Shown in pieces: positions 1-7,921 of a stretch of DNA of 7,921 bases; the stretch's first letter is position 1; each line of letters begins with the position of its first letter. The notes beneath the pieces are model-generated. The model made no database searches. It saw only the letters and a program-made list of their open reading frames with translations, and was not told the DNA's origin. The stretch spans positions 1 to 7,921 of the forward strand of contig CALFYL010000029.1 in the NCBI GenBank assembly GCA_937952135.1. Direction: 5' to 3'. The translations under genes and the position numbers were made by a program. The stretch is from an uncultured Planctomycetia bacterium. GTDB lineage: Bacteria; Planctomycetota; UBA1135; GCA-002686595.

Positions 1-634
1 CCAGATACGACTTCATCATCAGGAGTCCTCCGATCCACGGAACGCTCGCTCCGCGCGCTGACGCGAGCAGCGCCCGTCCATCGATCCCACCCAGCGACAG
101 CGGCGGCGCCAGCAGCAGGCCGGCGAGTCCTCCGCCCTCGCGGTCTTCGCCCAGGGATCTGCGAAGTCGAGAGATGCCGGTGCGAAGGCGCCAACGAACC
201 GTGTCCGGAGGGCAGCCCTGTCGCTCCGCGATCGCTTGCGGCGTGAGCCCCTCCTGGAAGTGCAGCAGCAAGGTGGAGCGCAGCGGTTCGGGCAGGGCGA
301 GCACTCCGTCCCAGACTCGTTGCAGTTGCTCGCGTCGGGCCAGCAACACGTCCACCGCTTCCTCGGATGTCGGTTGTTCGCGCCGCGCTTCCCGCCGACT
401 GCGTCTCTGCTCCGCTCGACGTTCGCGACTCAGGATCCGCCGCATGGTGCGCAGGATCTCGCTGCGCCGCGGCAGCGGGTCGCCAGCGTTCCGCAGGCGC
501 AACCAGGCTTCCTGGCACGCGTCGTCGACGCGGTTCGCATCCTGAACCAGGCGCAACGCCAAGCGTCCGACCCACTGGATCTCATCGAGGAGGACCCGTT
601 CCTCGCTTGCGTAGGGCTGCGACTCCGACTGCAT
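1..634 (-). CDS. ECF-type RNA polymerase sigma-70 factor with C-terminal extension (3' end beyond window)
   Basis: Seen: an open minus-strand frame from ATG at 634 to the window edge, 211 residues without a stop. A TAG lies in frame directly before this ATG, so translation cannot start further upstream. Residues ~17-49 match sigma region 2, including the core-binding stretch DDACQEAWLRL (37-47). An Arg-rich linker spans 62-86, and residues ~101-160 match region 4, with PEPLRSTLLLHF followed by a helix-turn-helix (TPQAIAERQGCPPDTVRWRL). Known for the family: ECF factors direct RNA polymerase to small regulons in response to envelope or stress signals. Odd: the protein does not end after region 4 (~160) as a minimal ECF does. 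It continues through a Gly/Leu/Ala-rich stretch (167-206) into MMKSYL at the edge, suggesting a fused regulatory or membrane-associated C-terminal domain. No anti-sigma gene is visible. The ribosome site is weak (GGGGG about 13 bases upstream). Confidence 0.85.
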   Translation of the reverse strand, partial: MQSESQPYASEERVLLDEIQWVGRLALRLVQDANRVDDACQEAWLRLRNAGDPLPRRSEILRTMRRILSRERRAEQRRSRREARREQPTSEEAVDVLLARREQLQRVWDGVLALPEPLRSTLLLHFQEGLTPQAIAERQGCPPDTVRWRLRTGISRLRRSLGEDREGGGLAGLLLAPPLSLGGIDGRALLASARGASVPWIGGLLMMKSYL

Positions 635-813
635 CTACTCGACTACCCCCGCCGACAGCTCAGACGCGAGCAGGAGTCGGGAATTCTGCGGATCGGCCCG
701 TCTCGAGCCGAACCCCTGCGCGTCGTGGCCACGATCGAGCGTCCGAGTCCGCCCCGATCGCCGGCGCATCCCCACGCCGACTTTGACGCGTGCGTCCAGG
801 CGGATCCGGGCCG

Positions 814-844
814 CCAGTCGATTTGCGCACGCAAGTCGACCTGG
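814..844. repeat. Inverted repeat downstream of acs, possible transcript-end hairpin
   Basis: GTCGATTTGCG at 817-827 faces CGCAAGTCGAC at 830-840, with 10 of 11 positions complementary. The stem can be lengthened by CCA (814-816) pairing with TGG (842-844) if C841 is bulged. The dyad begins 36 bases past the acs stop codon and about 180 bases before the sigma-factor start. No T-run follows it on the minus strand, so it is not a classical intrinsic terminator. It may stabilise the acs mRNA end, assist termination, or bind a protein. Confidence 0.3.
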
Positions 845-879
845 ATCCTCACCCGGAACCACGGCCGCGCCGGGCGCCG

Positions 880-2826
<1,947 letters not shown>

Positions 2827-2937
2827 GGGATGGGGCGCCTCGAGGTTCGGAGCGCCAAGGTACCGCGCTCTCCGGCCGGGCCCAACGTGCTCGCGCGGCG
2901 CAGCAGCGGTTTGCCCCGGGCGCCGCGCCGTCGGCGT

Positions 2938-2959
2938 CGTACTTCCACGGACGAGTACG
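2938..2959. promoter_or_regulatory. Dyad in the acs/HEAT divergent spacer, possible operator
   Basis: CGTACT (2938-2943) and AGTACG (2954-2959) form a perfect six-base inverted repeat with a ten-base spacer, lying about 30 bases before the plus-strand start at 2989. Just downstream, TAGATT (2963-2968) is a four-of-six match to a -10 box, though no good -35 sits at the right distance. The arrangement would suit an operator beside the promoter of the HEAT-repeat gene. The arms are short and this may be chance in GC-rich DNA. Confidence 0.2.
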
Positions 2960-2975
2960 CGCTAGATTCTTCGAC

Positions 2976-2980
2976 AGGAG
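2976..2980 (+). promoter_or_regulatory. Strong ribosome binding site for the HEAT-repeat gene
   Basis: AGGAG lies eight bases before the ATG at 2989. It fixes this as the start of the gene, although the reading frame stays open far upstream, antisense to acs. Confidence 0.8.
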
Positions 2981-2988
2981 AGCTTCCC

Positions 2989-4620
2989 ATGCGAACCACG
3001 GGTGAGTCGAACGCGGACTGGATCGTCGAGGCGCTGAAGAGCGGGCAGATGGCGGAGCGGTTGGAGGCGCAGCGCTTGCTCGACGAGCGACGTGGCGACA
3101 TCGACCGCGAGAAGGTGCGGCGAGAACTCGTCGAAGCGCTGAAGGGCGCCTTCGCGCCCAACCTCGGCGACGCCGAGCACGATCCTGCCGGAGCGCGCTG
3201 CTGGCTGCTGAGTTCGCTGGGCCGAGTCGACGGGGACGACGACACGCGCGAACTGCTGCAACGTCACGCGCGGCGCAGCAGCGAGCCGAACCCCTGGGCG
3301 CGCTATTGGGCGCTCGAAGCGCTGCTGCGGCGCGCGAAAGCACAGAGCGCCAACGGCGGTCCCTGGCCCAAGTGGCTGCTCGAAACATGCAAACAGGTCA
3401 AGGTCGACGACGCCGAGGACCGCTTGCCCAAGACACTGGCGACAGCGATTCTCGCGCGCGAGGGCGGAACCGCCGACCGCGAGGAGTTGAAGCTGCTCAT
3501 CACCCCGCCCAACGACGCCGAGCAGCGCGAAGCGCGGATCTGGTCGGCGCTGCGGGCGCTGCGCCTGGTGTATCTACCCTTCGCGGTCGAGCCGATGCGA
3601 GCGCTGCTCGAACGCCGCGACAAGCGCAATCGGCTCCTGTACGACGACCTCACCTACGACGCGATCGTGTCGCTGGGGAACGTCGCGCGCGGAACCTCGG
3701 AGTCGATCGCGGCGGCGCTCGCGCTTCAACAACTCATCGAGCGCCAGCGCGACTACCAGTTCTGGGAGGTCTTTCGCATCCGCGCCATCGAGTCGCTCGG
3801 GCGGCTCGGGCAGAAGAGCGCAGTGCCGTTGCTCGTCGAGGAACTCGCCGACTACAACCCGGCGGTTGCGCGCGAAGCCGCGCTCGCGCTCGAAGCCATC
3901 GTGGGTCCGCGCACGGCGGCCCAGCGCGTGCTCGAGTCGCTCGCCGAACGCGGCGACCGCTACCGCCCACGCCTCGCGCGCGGCTTGCGAGAGATGCGCG
4001 ACGGTGAGTCCGTGGTCGCGGAGCTCGAGAGCCTCATGCTCACCAGCGACACGCTCAATCAGCAGCGCGCGCAACTGCTGCTGAGCGAGATGGGCGGCAT
4101 GGCGGCCTTCGAGAAGCTGCGCAACCGCGCCAAGTCGACGGAACACCACCTGGCGCTCCTCGAACGCGCCGACCAGCGGCTCCAGGAGCGCTTCGACGAG
4201 ACGATTCGCGACGCGCGACGCGGCTTCCACATCGTGATCGGAATGGACGTGGTCATCTTCGCGATCGGCGTCGCACTGATCGTCGCGGCTCTGGCGCTGG
4301 CGCTCTCGGGCGATGCGCCGCTCGATTCGCTCTCGACGATCCTCACCGGATCGAGCGGAGTCCTGGCGATGGCCTATGGGCGCTTCGTCGCCAAGCCCCG
4401 CGAGCAGGTGGAGCGCTCCACGCAGTACCTCAACGCGCTCAAGGCCGTGTTCCTCGGATACCTCCGGCAACTGCATCAAGTCGACCAGGCCTACACGCTT
4501 CGGGTCATGGAGAACAAGCCGCTCACGGCCGACGAGACCCATGCCTTCAACGAGTTGATCGAGCAGACGATGGACCGTGCGGTGCAGAAGGTGAGCCACG
4601 GCGTCGCGCTGGGTCGCTGA
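2989..4620 (+). CDS. HEAT-repeat protein with C-terminal two-helix membrane module
   Basis: No named family is recognised. The protein has 543 residues and no signal peptide. Residues ~10-60 are charged helices. Residues ~100-345 are tandem helical repeats of HEAT/armadillo type; the clearest units are around 104-117, 181-209, 223-250 and 263-305, where SLGRLGQKSAVPLLVEEL followed by AVAREAALALEAI is a textbook HEAT pair. Residues ~384-412 form an amphipathic, coiled-coil-like helix. Two hydrophobic segments follow at ~414-439 and ~446-466, split by a short GDAPLDS turn, the second carrying TGSSG. A charged helical tail (~468-535) ends the protein. With no signal peptide, the inferred topology is a cytosolic N-terminal scaffold, a membrane hairpin and a cytosolic tail. 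HEAT scaffolds usually bind proteins. The helix/2TM/helix tail resembles the layout of SLATT and TRADD-N-associated membrane effector modules, but only in general shape. It appears to be a single-gene unit, read divergently from acs. Confidence 0.85.
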   Translation: MRTTGESNADWIVEALKSGQMAERLEAQRLLDERRGDIDREKVRRELVEALKGAFAPNLGDAEHDPAGARCWLLSSLGRVDGDDDTRELLQRHARRSSEPNPWARYWALEALLRRAKAQSANGGPWPKWLLETCKQVKVDDAEDRLPKTLATAILAREGGTADREELKLLITPPNDAEQREARIWSALRALRLVYLPFAVEPMRALLERRDKRNRLLYDDLTYDAIVSLGNVARGTSESIAAALALQQLIERQRDYQFWEVFRIRAIESLGRLGQKSAVPLLVEELADYNPAVAREAALALEAIVGPRTAAQRVLESLAERGDRYRPRLARGLREMRDGESVVAELESLMLTSDTLNQQRAQLLLSEMGGMAAFEKLRNRAKSTEHHLALLERADQRLQERFDETIRDARRGFHIVIGMDVVIFAIGVALIVAALALALSGDAPLDSLSTILTGSSGVLAMAYGRFVAKPREQVERSTQYLNALKAVFLGYLRQLHQVDQAYTLRVMENKPLTADETHAFNELIEQTMDRAVQKVSHGVALGR

Positions 4621-4631
4621 ACTCGAGAGCC

Positions 4632-4681
4632 AGCGCGTTCGCGCTTCGAACCCCGGGGCGCTCCAGCACATCGAACGCGCT
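4632..4681 (+). terminator. Competing inverted repeats after the HEAT-repeat gene, possible terminator
   Basis: AGCGCG (4632-4637) pairs with CGCGCT (4640-4645) as a tight hairpin 12 bases past the stop at 4620. The longer arm AGCGCGTTCG (4632-4641) is also perfectly complementary over ten bases to CGAACGCGCT (4672-4681). The left arm is shared, so the two folds exclude each other. There is no T-run, so a classical intrinsic terminator is not supported. It may be a Rho-dependent or mRNA-end structure. Confidence 0.3.
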
Positions 4682-4697
4682 CAGCCACGACGCGTTC

Positions 4698-4798
4698 CGA
4701 CTCGAAGTCGATCGGGCTCGGGGGTAGCTTGCACCCCAGTCTCTACGCAGGATGGCGCATCGGGCCTCCGCACCGGACCGCGTACAAAGGCCCGTGCG
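4698..4798 (+). other. Hairpin-rich leader upstream of the cytochrome gene
   Basis: Three further stems occur in order. CGACT (4698-4702) pairs with AGTCG (4706-4710). GGGGT (4721-4725) pairs with ACCCC (4733-4737). The longest has CGCA (4756-4759) plus CGGGCCT (4761-4767) pairing with AGGCCCG (4788-4794) plus TGCG (4795-4798), eleven pairs with one bulged T at 4760. Its 20-base loop can itself form a small CCG/CGG stem (4768-4776). The last stem ends 84 bases before the cytochrome start at 4883. No known riboswitch is recognised, no clear -35/-10 promoter is seen in this spacer, and GC-rich DNA forms stems by chance. Confidence 0.25.
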
Positions 4799-4882
4799 TA
4801 GAACGCCCCCGTCGATCGCCGCTCCGCCCCGCGCCGCCGCGGCCGGATTGCGCACCCCGCTCCCAAGCAGCGAGCCCTCATC

Positions 4883-5536
4883 ATGCTGGAACTCGTACCT
4901 GGCCCCCTGATCTCGATCGTCGCCACGCTCATCGGCGTGCTGCTGGCGGCCGACTTCTTCTTCCGCCCCGCGCGCGCACGGCAAAGCACCGGACCGCTCG
5001 CCGCGGCCGTGGCGTTCATCGCGCTGCCCGGCCTGATCCTCTCCGTCGGCTCGGAGCGCCACATCAGCCAATCGAAGACCACGGCCTTCTGCCTCTCGTG
5101 CCACGAGATGCACCCTTACGGCTCGACGCTGCTCGACCCCGAGTCGATCGCCGGCAAGCACTTCGCCAATCGCTACGTGCCGCGCGAAGCCGCCTGCTAC
5201 ACGTGCCACACCGAGTACACGATGTACGGCGGCTTGAACGCGAAGATGAAGGGCCTGCAGCACTTGATCGCGCACTACGGCGGCTCGCCGGACGATCCGA
5301 TCAAGTTGTACGAGCCCTACAGCAACCGCGAGTGCCTCCATTGCCACGAGGGTTCGATGTCCTTCGACGAGGCCATCGGCCACGGCGACGAGATCGAGTC
5401 CTTCCGCACCAACCAGGTGTCCTGCCTCAAGTGCCACAAGCCCGCGCACGGCGTCGAAGCCGGCGCCGTCACCGAGTCGATGCAGCACACACGCGAGTTC
5501 GAACTGCCCGTTCTGCCCACCGGGGGAGGCCACTGA
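4883..5536 (+). CDS. NapC/NirT/NrfH-like membrane-anchored tetrahaem cytochrome c
   Basis: Likely a quinol dehydrogenase that takes electrons from the membrane quinone pool and passes them to a periplasmic partner. The 217 residues hold four CXXCH haem c sites: CLSCH (70-74), CYTCH (105-109), CLHCH (151-155) and CLKCH (181-185). The first continues as CLSCHEM; CXXCHXM at haem 1 is a hallmark of NrfH, where the Met is a haem ligand. The length is close to the NapC/NrfH norm. Odd: there are two N-terminal hydrophobic helices (~6-27 and ~39-56) instead of the usual single anchor. The Arg-rich loop between them (RPARAR, 28-33) should be cytosolic, placing both the N-terminus and the haem domain outside. 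No NrfA, NapA or other terminal reductase and no haem-maturation gene is in the window, so the partner is unknown. The stop codon overlaps the start of the next gene. The ribosome site before 4883 is poor, but the start gives a sensible membrane N-terminus. Confidence 0.88.
   Translation: MLELVPGPLISIVATLIGVLLAADFFFRPARARQSTGPLAAAVAFIALPGLILSVGSERHISQSKTTAFCLSCHEMHPYGSTLLDPESIAGKHFANRYVPREAACYTCHTEYTMYGGLNAKMKGLQHLIAHYGGSPDDPIKLYEPYSNRECLHCHEGSMSFDEAIGHGDEIESFRTNQVSCLKCHKPAHGVEAGAVTESMQHTREFELPVLPTGGGH
5522..5529 (+). promoter_or_regulatory. Strong ribosome binding site inside the cytochrome gene
   Basis: GGGGGAGG lies six bases before the ATG at 5536 and encodes the Gly-rich end of the cytochrome. 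It supports the 66-residue downstream frame as a real, translationally coupled gene. Confidence 0.7.
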
Positions 5537-5736
5537 TGAAGCTGCCGCAATCGACCACCCTGATCCGCGTCGGCGCCTTGTGCGTGATCCTCGGCGAGCT
5601 GATCGCGCTCGCCTCGCAATTCGAAGTCGGCGCCACCGGCTTCGTCGTGTTCATCTTCGGCGGCGGCACCGTCACGGCCATCGGCGCGGCGCTCGCGCTG
5701 CTCGGCGTGCTGCGGAACTCACCGGCGCAGAGCTGA
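5536..5736 (+). CDS. Small two-helix membrane protein coupled to the cytochrome
   Basis: A 66-residue protein beginning MKLPQSTTLIRVG. Its ATG shares one base with the TGA of the cytochrome (TGATG) and is preceded by a strong Shine-Dalgarno sequence, so co-translation is very likely. Two hydrophobic stretches are visible, ~9-27 and ~33-59, the second Gly/Ala-rich (FIFGGGTVTAIGAALALLG). There are no Cys or His residues arranged for haem or metal binding. Inferred role: a small accessory subunit that helps assemble or anchor the cytochrome, or a quinone-site helper. No named family is recognised. A five-base stem at 5740-5756 directly after its stop could mark the operon end, but it is weak. 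Confidence 0.75.
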   Translation: MKLPQSTTLIRVGALCVILGELIALASQFEVGATGFVVFIFGGGTVTAIGAALALLGVLRNSPAQS

Positions 5737-5806
5737 CCTCGAGCAGCGCGAGCTCGTCCGCGCGAAACCGCTGCCCTCGGCGGCGGCGCGCGGATTCGCT
5801 ACCGTG

Positions 5807-7780
5807 ATGTCGGGCTTCGAAAGGACGTCTCGCTTGAGCCGAGTGCTTCGCTTCACGTTCGCCGCGGCGGCGCTGCTCGCGGCTGTGCTCTTCGCGCTGT
5901 TTCGGCGCACTTCCACGGGCGATGCAGGTGCGCCGGCGCCGCTAGAGGCCGTGACACGTAGCTCGGCAAGCGTCGAGGACGTCGAATCGGTGGCTCGCAC
6001 GGAAACGAGCGCCGCGGCAAACGACTCACCCGTCGACGTCGAAGAGCCTCCGGCTTCGCCGTCGACACCGGGCTCGAAAGCGCCGGCTCGCGAACTCGTG
6101 CTCGTCGGGCGTGTCGTCGACTCCGAACGCCGGCCCGTCGAGGGCGTGAGCGTGAGGTTCGACACGGCGAGCAGCGCCGACCCGGCGGCGCTCACCGACT
6201 CGCGCGGCGCCTTCGAGCTCCGACAGGAGCGGCGCGTGAGCCGACGGCCGCAGGAACTCGGGCTGCTCCTCCGTTCGCGAACGCACGCCGCGCGCCACGT
6301 CGACGTGTTCACGCTCGATCTGCGCCCAACGGTCCTCGAGAGCGAAGCCGCGGTCCGCATCGAGGTCGGCGAACTGGAAGTCGCGGCGGGCGCAACGCTC
6401 CTCGGCCGCGTCGTGCGACCCAACAGAACGCCCGTCGCCGGCGCGCGCGTCGTGCGCGACGACTTGACCGTGCCCTACTCGATGCTCGCGGAGCGCCGGC
6501 GGGGCGACGGACGGCGACTTGGGATCCCGTGGCCCGAAGCGAAGAGCGCCGCCGACGGCTCGTTCGAGCTGGAAGGACTGCCCACCGGCCCTGTGAGACT
6601 CGTCGCGTCCGCCAACGGCTTCCTCGCGACCTTCGGCGAGATCGTCGAGCTGCGCGCGGGCGAGTTGCGCACAGGTGTCGAGCTCGTGCTCGACCCGCTC
6701 CAGCGCGAGGACTACGTCCGCGGCGTCGTGATCGGCCCGGACGGCGCGCCGCTCGCGCGCGCAGTCGTGATCTGGGCGAGCGCGTCGAACTCGAGCGTAC
6801 GACGGCGCGCCAATGAGCTCGGCGAGTTCGTGTTCGAGCTCGAGACGGACGCCGCGGGAAACTTGATCGCACTCGACGAGCGCGAAACCGAGCTCTTCGC
6901 TCACGCCACGGACGTTCGACCAGGTGCGAACGTCGAACTCCGCACCGCGCCGCTGCGCGAAGTCCCGGTGAGCGTGCGCTCCTCGGAAGGCGACGCCATC
7001 TCCGAAGCGCGCGTTCAAGTGCACACCGTCGTTCCGGCGGACTACTCGTTTCCGAGCCCTCGCGAGGTCACGAGCGTTCGGGCGCCGCCCGTGTGGATCG
7101 TCGTGAGCGGTTGGGCGCCCGGCTTCGCCGCCAAGCGCCTGGGCCCCTTCGACGGAGCGCTCGTGGAACGCGTGGACATCGTGCTCGAACGCGACGCGCC
7201 GGCTGAAGCTCGTGCGCAAGCGCCCCAGGAGAGGGCGCCGGCGGAACCCGCCGCCGTCGCGCGGCTGGAAGTCGACTTCCACGGCGAGATCTCCATCGAC
7301 GGCGCGCCCCCGCAAGGCGTGTGGACCGTCGACCTCGGCGAGTTCCGTTCGGCCAACGAATCCGGCCCGCTCGAACGCGTCAAGCTCGACGAACACGGCC
7401 GCTTCGTCTGGCGCAAGCCCGCGATCGGCGAGCAGCGACTTCGCGCCGTCGTCGTCGGCGGACCGCTCGACGGCGTGTTCTTCCTCGACAAGCTCTCGGT
7501 GTCGAGCGCGTCCACGACCTACCGTCGCGAACTGAAGACTGCGCGCGTGCACATCGACGGAAGCCCGGCCGGGAGCGAGCTCATGCTCGTCTGGCACGAC
7601 GCGGGCAGCGCGATCGCGGCGACTCAGGTCCGATCCAGCGGTGAATTCGTGCTCTTCGAAGGCGAGATCAAGCTCGTCCCGCGCCGCTCCGCGACGCCGC
7701 AAACCCCAGCGAGCTCGTGGCCTGCTGTCGCGAGCGGCCGCGCTTCGCACGACGAGGTTCTCGTGCTGCGCGCGCCGTAG
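5807..7780 (+). CDS. Membrane-anchored protein with carboxypeptidase-regulatory-like beta domains
   Basis: About 657 residues. A basic N-terminus and one hydrophobic helix (~13-32, rich in Ala/Leu) ending in FRR form a signal anchor or uncleaved signal. A Ser/Ala/Thr/Glu-rich linker (~37-95) follows. At least two CarboxypepD_reg-like beta-sandwich units are visible: ~97-170 (LVGRVVDSERRPVEGVSV, then TDSRGAFEL) and ~198-296 (LLGRVVRPNRTPVAGARV, then SAADGSFELEGLPTG). A third, less regular one starts at ~304 (VRGVVIGPDGAPLARAVV). A Pro/Ala linker (~463-483) leads to a last beta-rich region ending VLVLRAP. Such domains serve as structural or adhesive modules, with no catalytic residues seen. The start is uncertain: GTG at 5804 and ATG at 5807 lack a ribosome site, whereas in-frame TTG at 5834 has AAGGA at 5821-5825 eight bases ahead and still leaves the membrane helix whole. 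The protein is probably extracytoplasmic. It sits 70 bases after the cytochrome operon and may be separately transcribed. Confidence 0.82.
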   Translation: MSGFERTSRLSRVLRFTFAAAALLAAVLFALFRRTSTGDAGAPAPLEAVTRSSASVEDVESVARTETSAAANDSPVDVEEPPASPSTPGSKAPARELVLVGRVVDSERRPVEGVSVRFDTASSADPAALTDSRGAFELRQERRVSRRPQELGLLLRSRTHAARHVDVFTLDLRPTVLESEAAVRIEVGELEVAAGATLLGRVVRPNRTPVAGARVVRDDLTVPYSMLAERRRGDGRRLGIPWPEAKSAADGSFELEGLPTGPVRLVASANGFLATFGEIVELRAGELRTGVELVLDPLQREDYVRGVVIGPDGAPLARAVVIWASASNSSVRRRANELGEFVFELETDAAGNLIALDERETELFAHATDVRPGANVELRTAPLREVPVSVRSSEGDAISEARVQVHTVVPADYSFPSPREVTSVRAPPVWIVVSGWAPGFAAKRLGPFDGALVERVDIVLERDAPAEARAQAPQERAPAEPAAVARLEVDFHGEISIDGAPPQGVWTVDLGEFRSANESGPLERVKLDEHGRFVWRKPAIGEQRLRAVVVGGPLDGVFFLDKLSVSSASTTYRRELKTARVHIDGSPAGSELMLVWHDAGSAIAATQVRSSGEFVLFEGEIKLVPRRSATPQTPASSWPAVASGRASHDEVLVLRAP

Positions 7781-7801
7781 CGCGCTCTCGCCGCGCTCGG
7801 G

Positions 7802-7818
7802 CTCGCGCGCGACGCGAG
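7802..7818. terminator. Hairpin between convergent genes, candidate bidirectional terminator
   Basis: CTCGCG (7802-7807) and CGCGAG (7813-7818) form a perfect six-base stem with a five-base loop. It lies between the plus-strand stop at 7780 and the minus-strand stop at 7822, the place expected for a shared terminator. Only three A residues flank it on one side, so there is no real T-run on either transcript. Confidence 0.35.
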
Positions 7819-7821
7819 AAA

Positions 7822-7921
7822 TCAGCGTTGCAGCGCGAACTGCTCGCTCATGTCCGCGGCGGAAAAGGAACGCACGACGCCGGTGAAGGGTTCGACGGCG
7901 AGCACGCGCCACGGTCCCGCA
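7822..7921 (-). CDS. C-terminal fragment of a convergent gene, unknown function
   Basis: The minus-strand frame entering from the right edge gives 32 residues, reading GPWRVLAVEPFTGVVRSF and later MSEQFALQR, then TGA at 7824-7822. Third codon positions are nearly all G or C and the composition is balanced and protein-like. The other minus-strand frame here is Arg/Ala-rich, as shadow frames are. The stop lies 41 bases from that of the upstream convergent gene, a normal spacing. The fragment is too short to assign a family. Confidence 0.55.
   Translation of the reverse strand, partial: AGPWRVLAVEPFTGVVRSFSAADMSEQFALQR

Noticed and set aside
643..852. 69-residue minus-strand frame between acs and the sigma gene
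   Set aside because: Unusual composition, no ribosome site, and it spans the inverted repeat; likely chance.
3574..4671. 365-codon minus-strand frame opposite the HEAT-repeat gene
   Set aside because: Antisense mirror of the plus-strand codon pattern; no motifs, and the plus strand has HEAT repeats and a ribosome site.
4547..5533. 328-codon minus-strand frame opposite the cytochrome
   Set aside because: The plus strand contains four CXXCH sites and membrane helices; the antisense frame has neither domain nor ribosome site.
6026..7912. 628-codon minus-strand frame opposite the carboxypeptidase-regulatory-like protein
   Set aside because: Arg/His/Asp-rich shadow translation; the plus strand carries recognisable beta-domain repeats and a membrane anchor.

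Overview
The window is uniformly very GC-rich, with codon third positions dominated by G and C, and shows no tRNA, rRNA, CRISPR array or insertion sequence. An ECF sigma factor with a C-terminal extension, a HEAT-repeat membrane protein, a membrane-anchored multihaem cytochrome and a large anchored protein built of carboxypeptidase-regulatory-like beta domains together suggest a Gram-negative, free-living, respiring bacterium. Planctomycetota or a similar phylum is the best guess, but this is inference from protein style and not from a phylogenetic marker.

Layout. Minus strand, 1-634: an ECF-type sigma-70 factor whose C-terminus runs off the left edge. Minus strand, 880-2826: a complete acetyl-CoA synthetase (acs). 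The two are separated by 245 bases that hold an inverted repeat just past the acs stop. A 162-base divergent spacer follows. Plus strand, 2989-4620: a 543-residue HEAT-repeat protein with a two-helix membrane module near its C-terminus and a strong ribosome binding site. Then comes a 262-base spacer unusually full of inverted repeats. Plus strand, 4883-5536 and 5536-5736: a NapC/NrfH-like tetrahaem cytochrome with two N-terminal membrane helices, translationally coupled to a 66-residue two-helix membrane protein. Plus strand, 5807-7780: a single-pass anchored protein with carboxypeptidase-regulatory-like beta domains. Minus strand, 7822 to the right edge: the last 32 codons of a convergent gene, with a hairpin between the two stops.

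How the genes relate. Only the cytochrome and the 66-residue protein are clearly one functional unit, a quinol-oxidising electron-transfer module whose terminal reductase is not in the window. Acs is a stand-alone housekeeping enzyme for acetate activation. The sigma factor probably controls a cell-envelope or stress regulon, but its target and anti-sigma factor are not visible. The HEAT/2TM protein is the least familiar gene. Its shape (repeat scaffold, amphipathic helix, two membrane helices, cytosolic helical tail) resembles the general plan of two-helix membrane effectors in bacterial conflict systems, but no partner gene supports that reading here.
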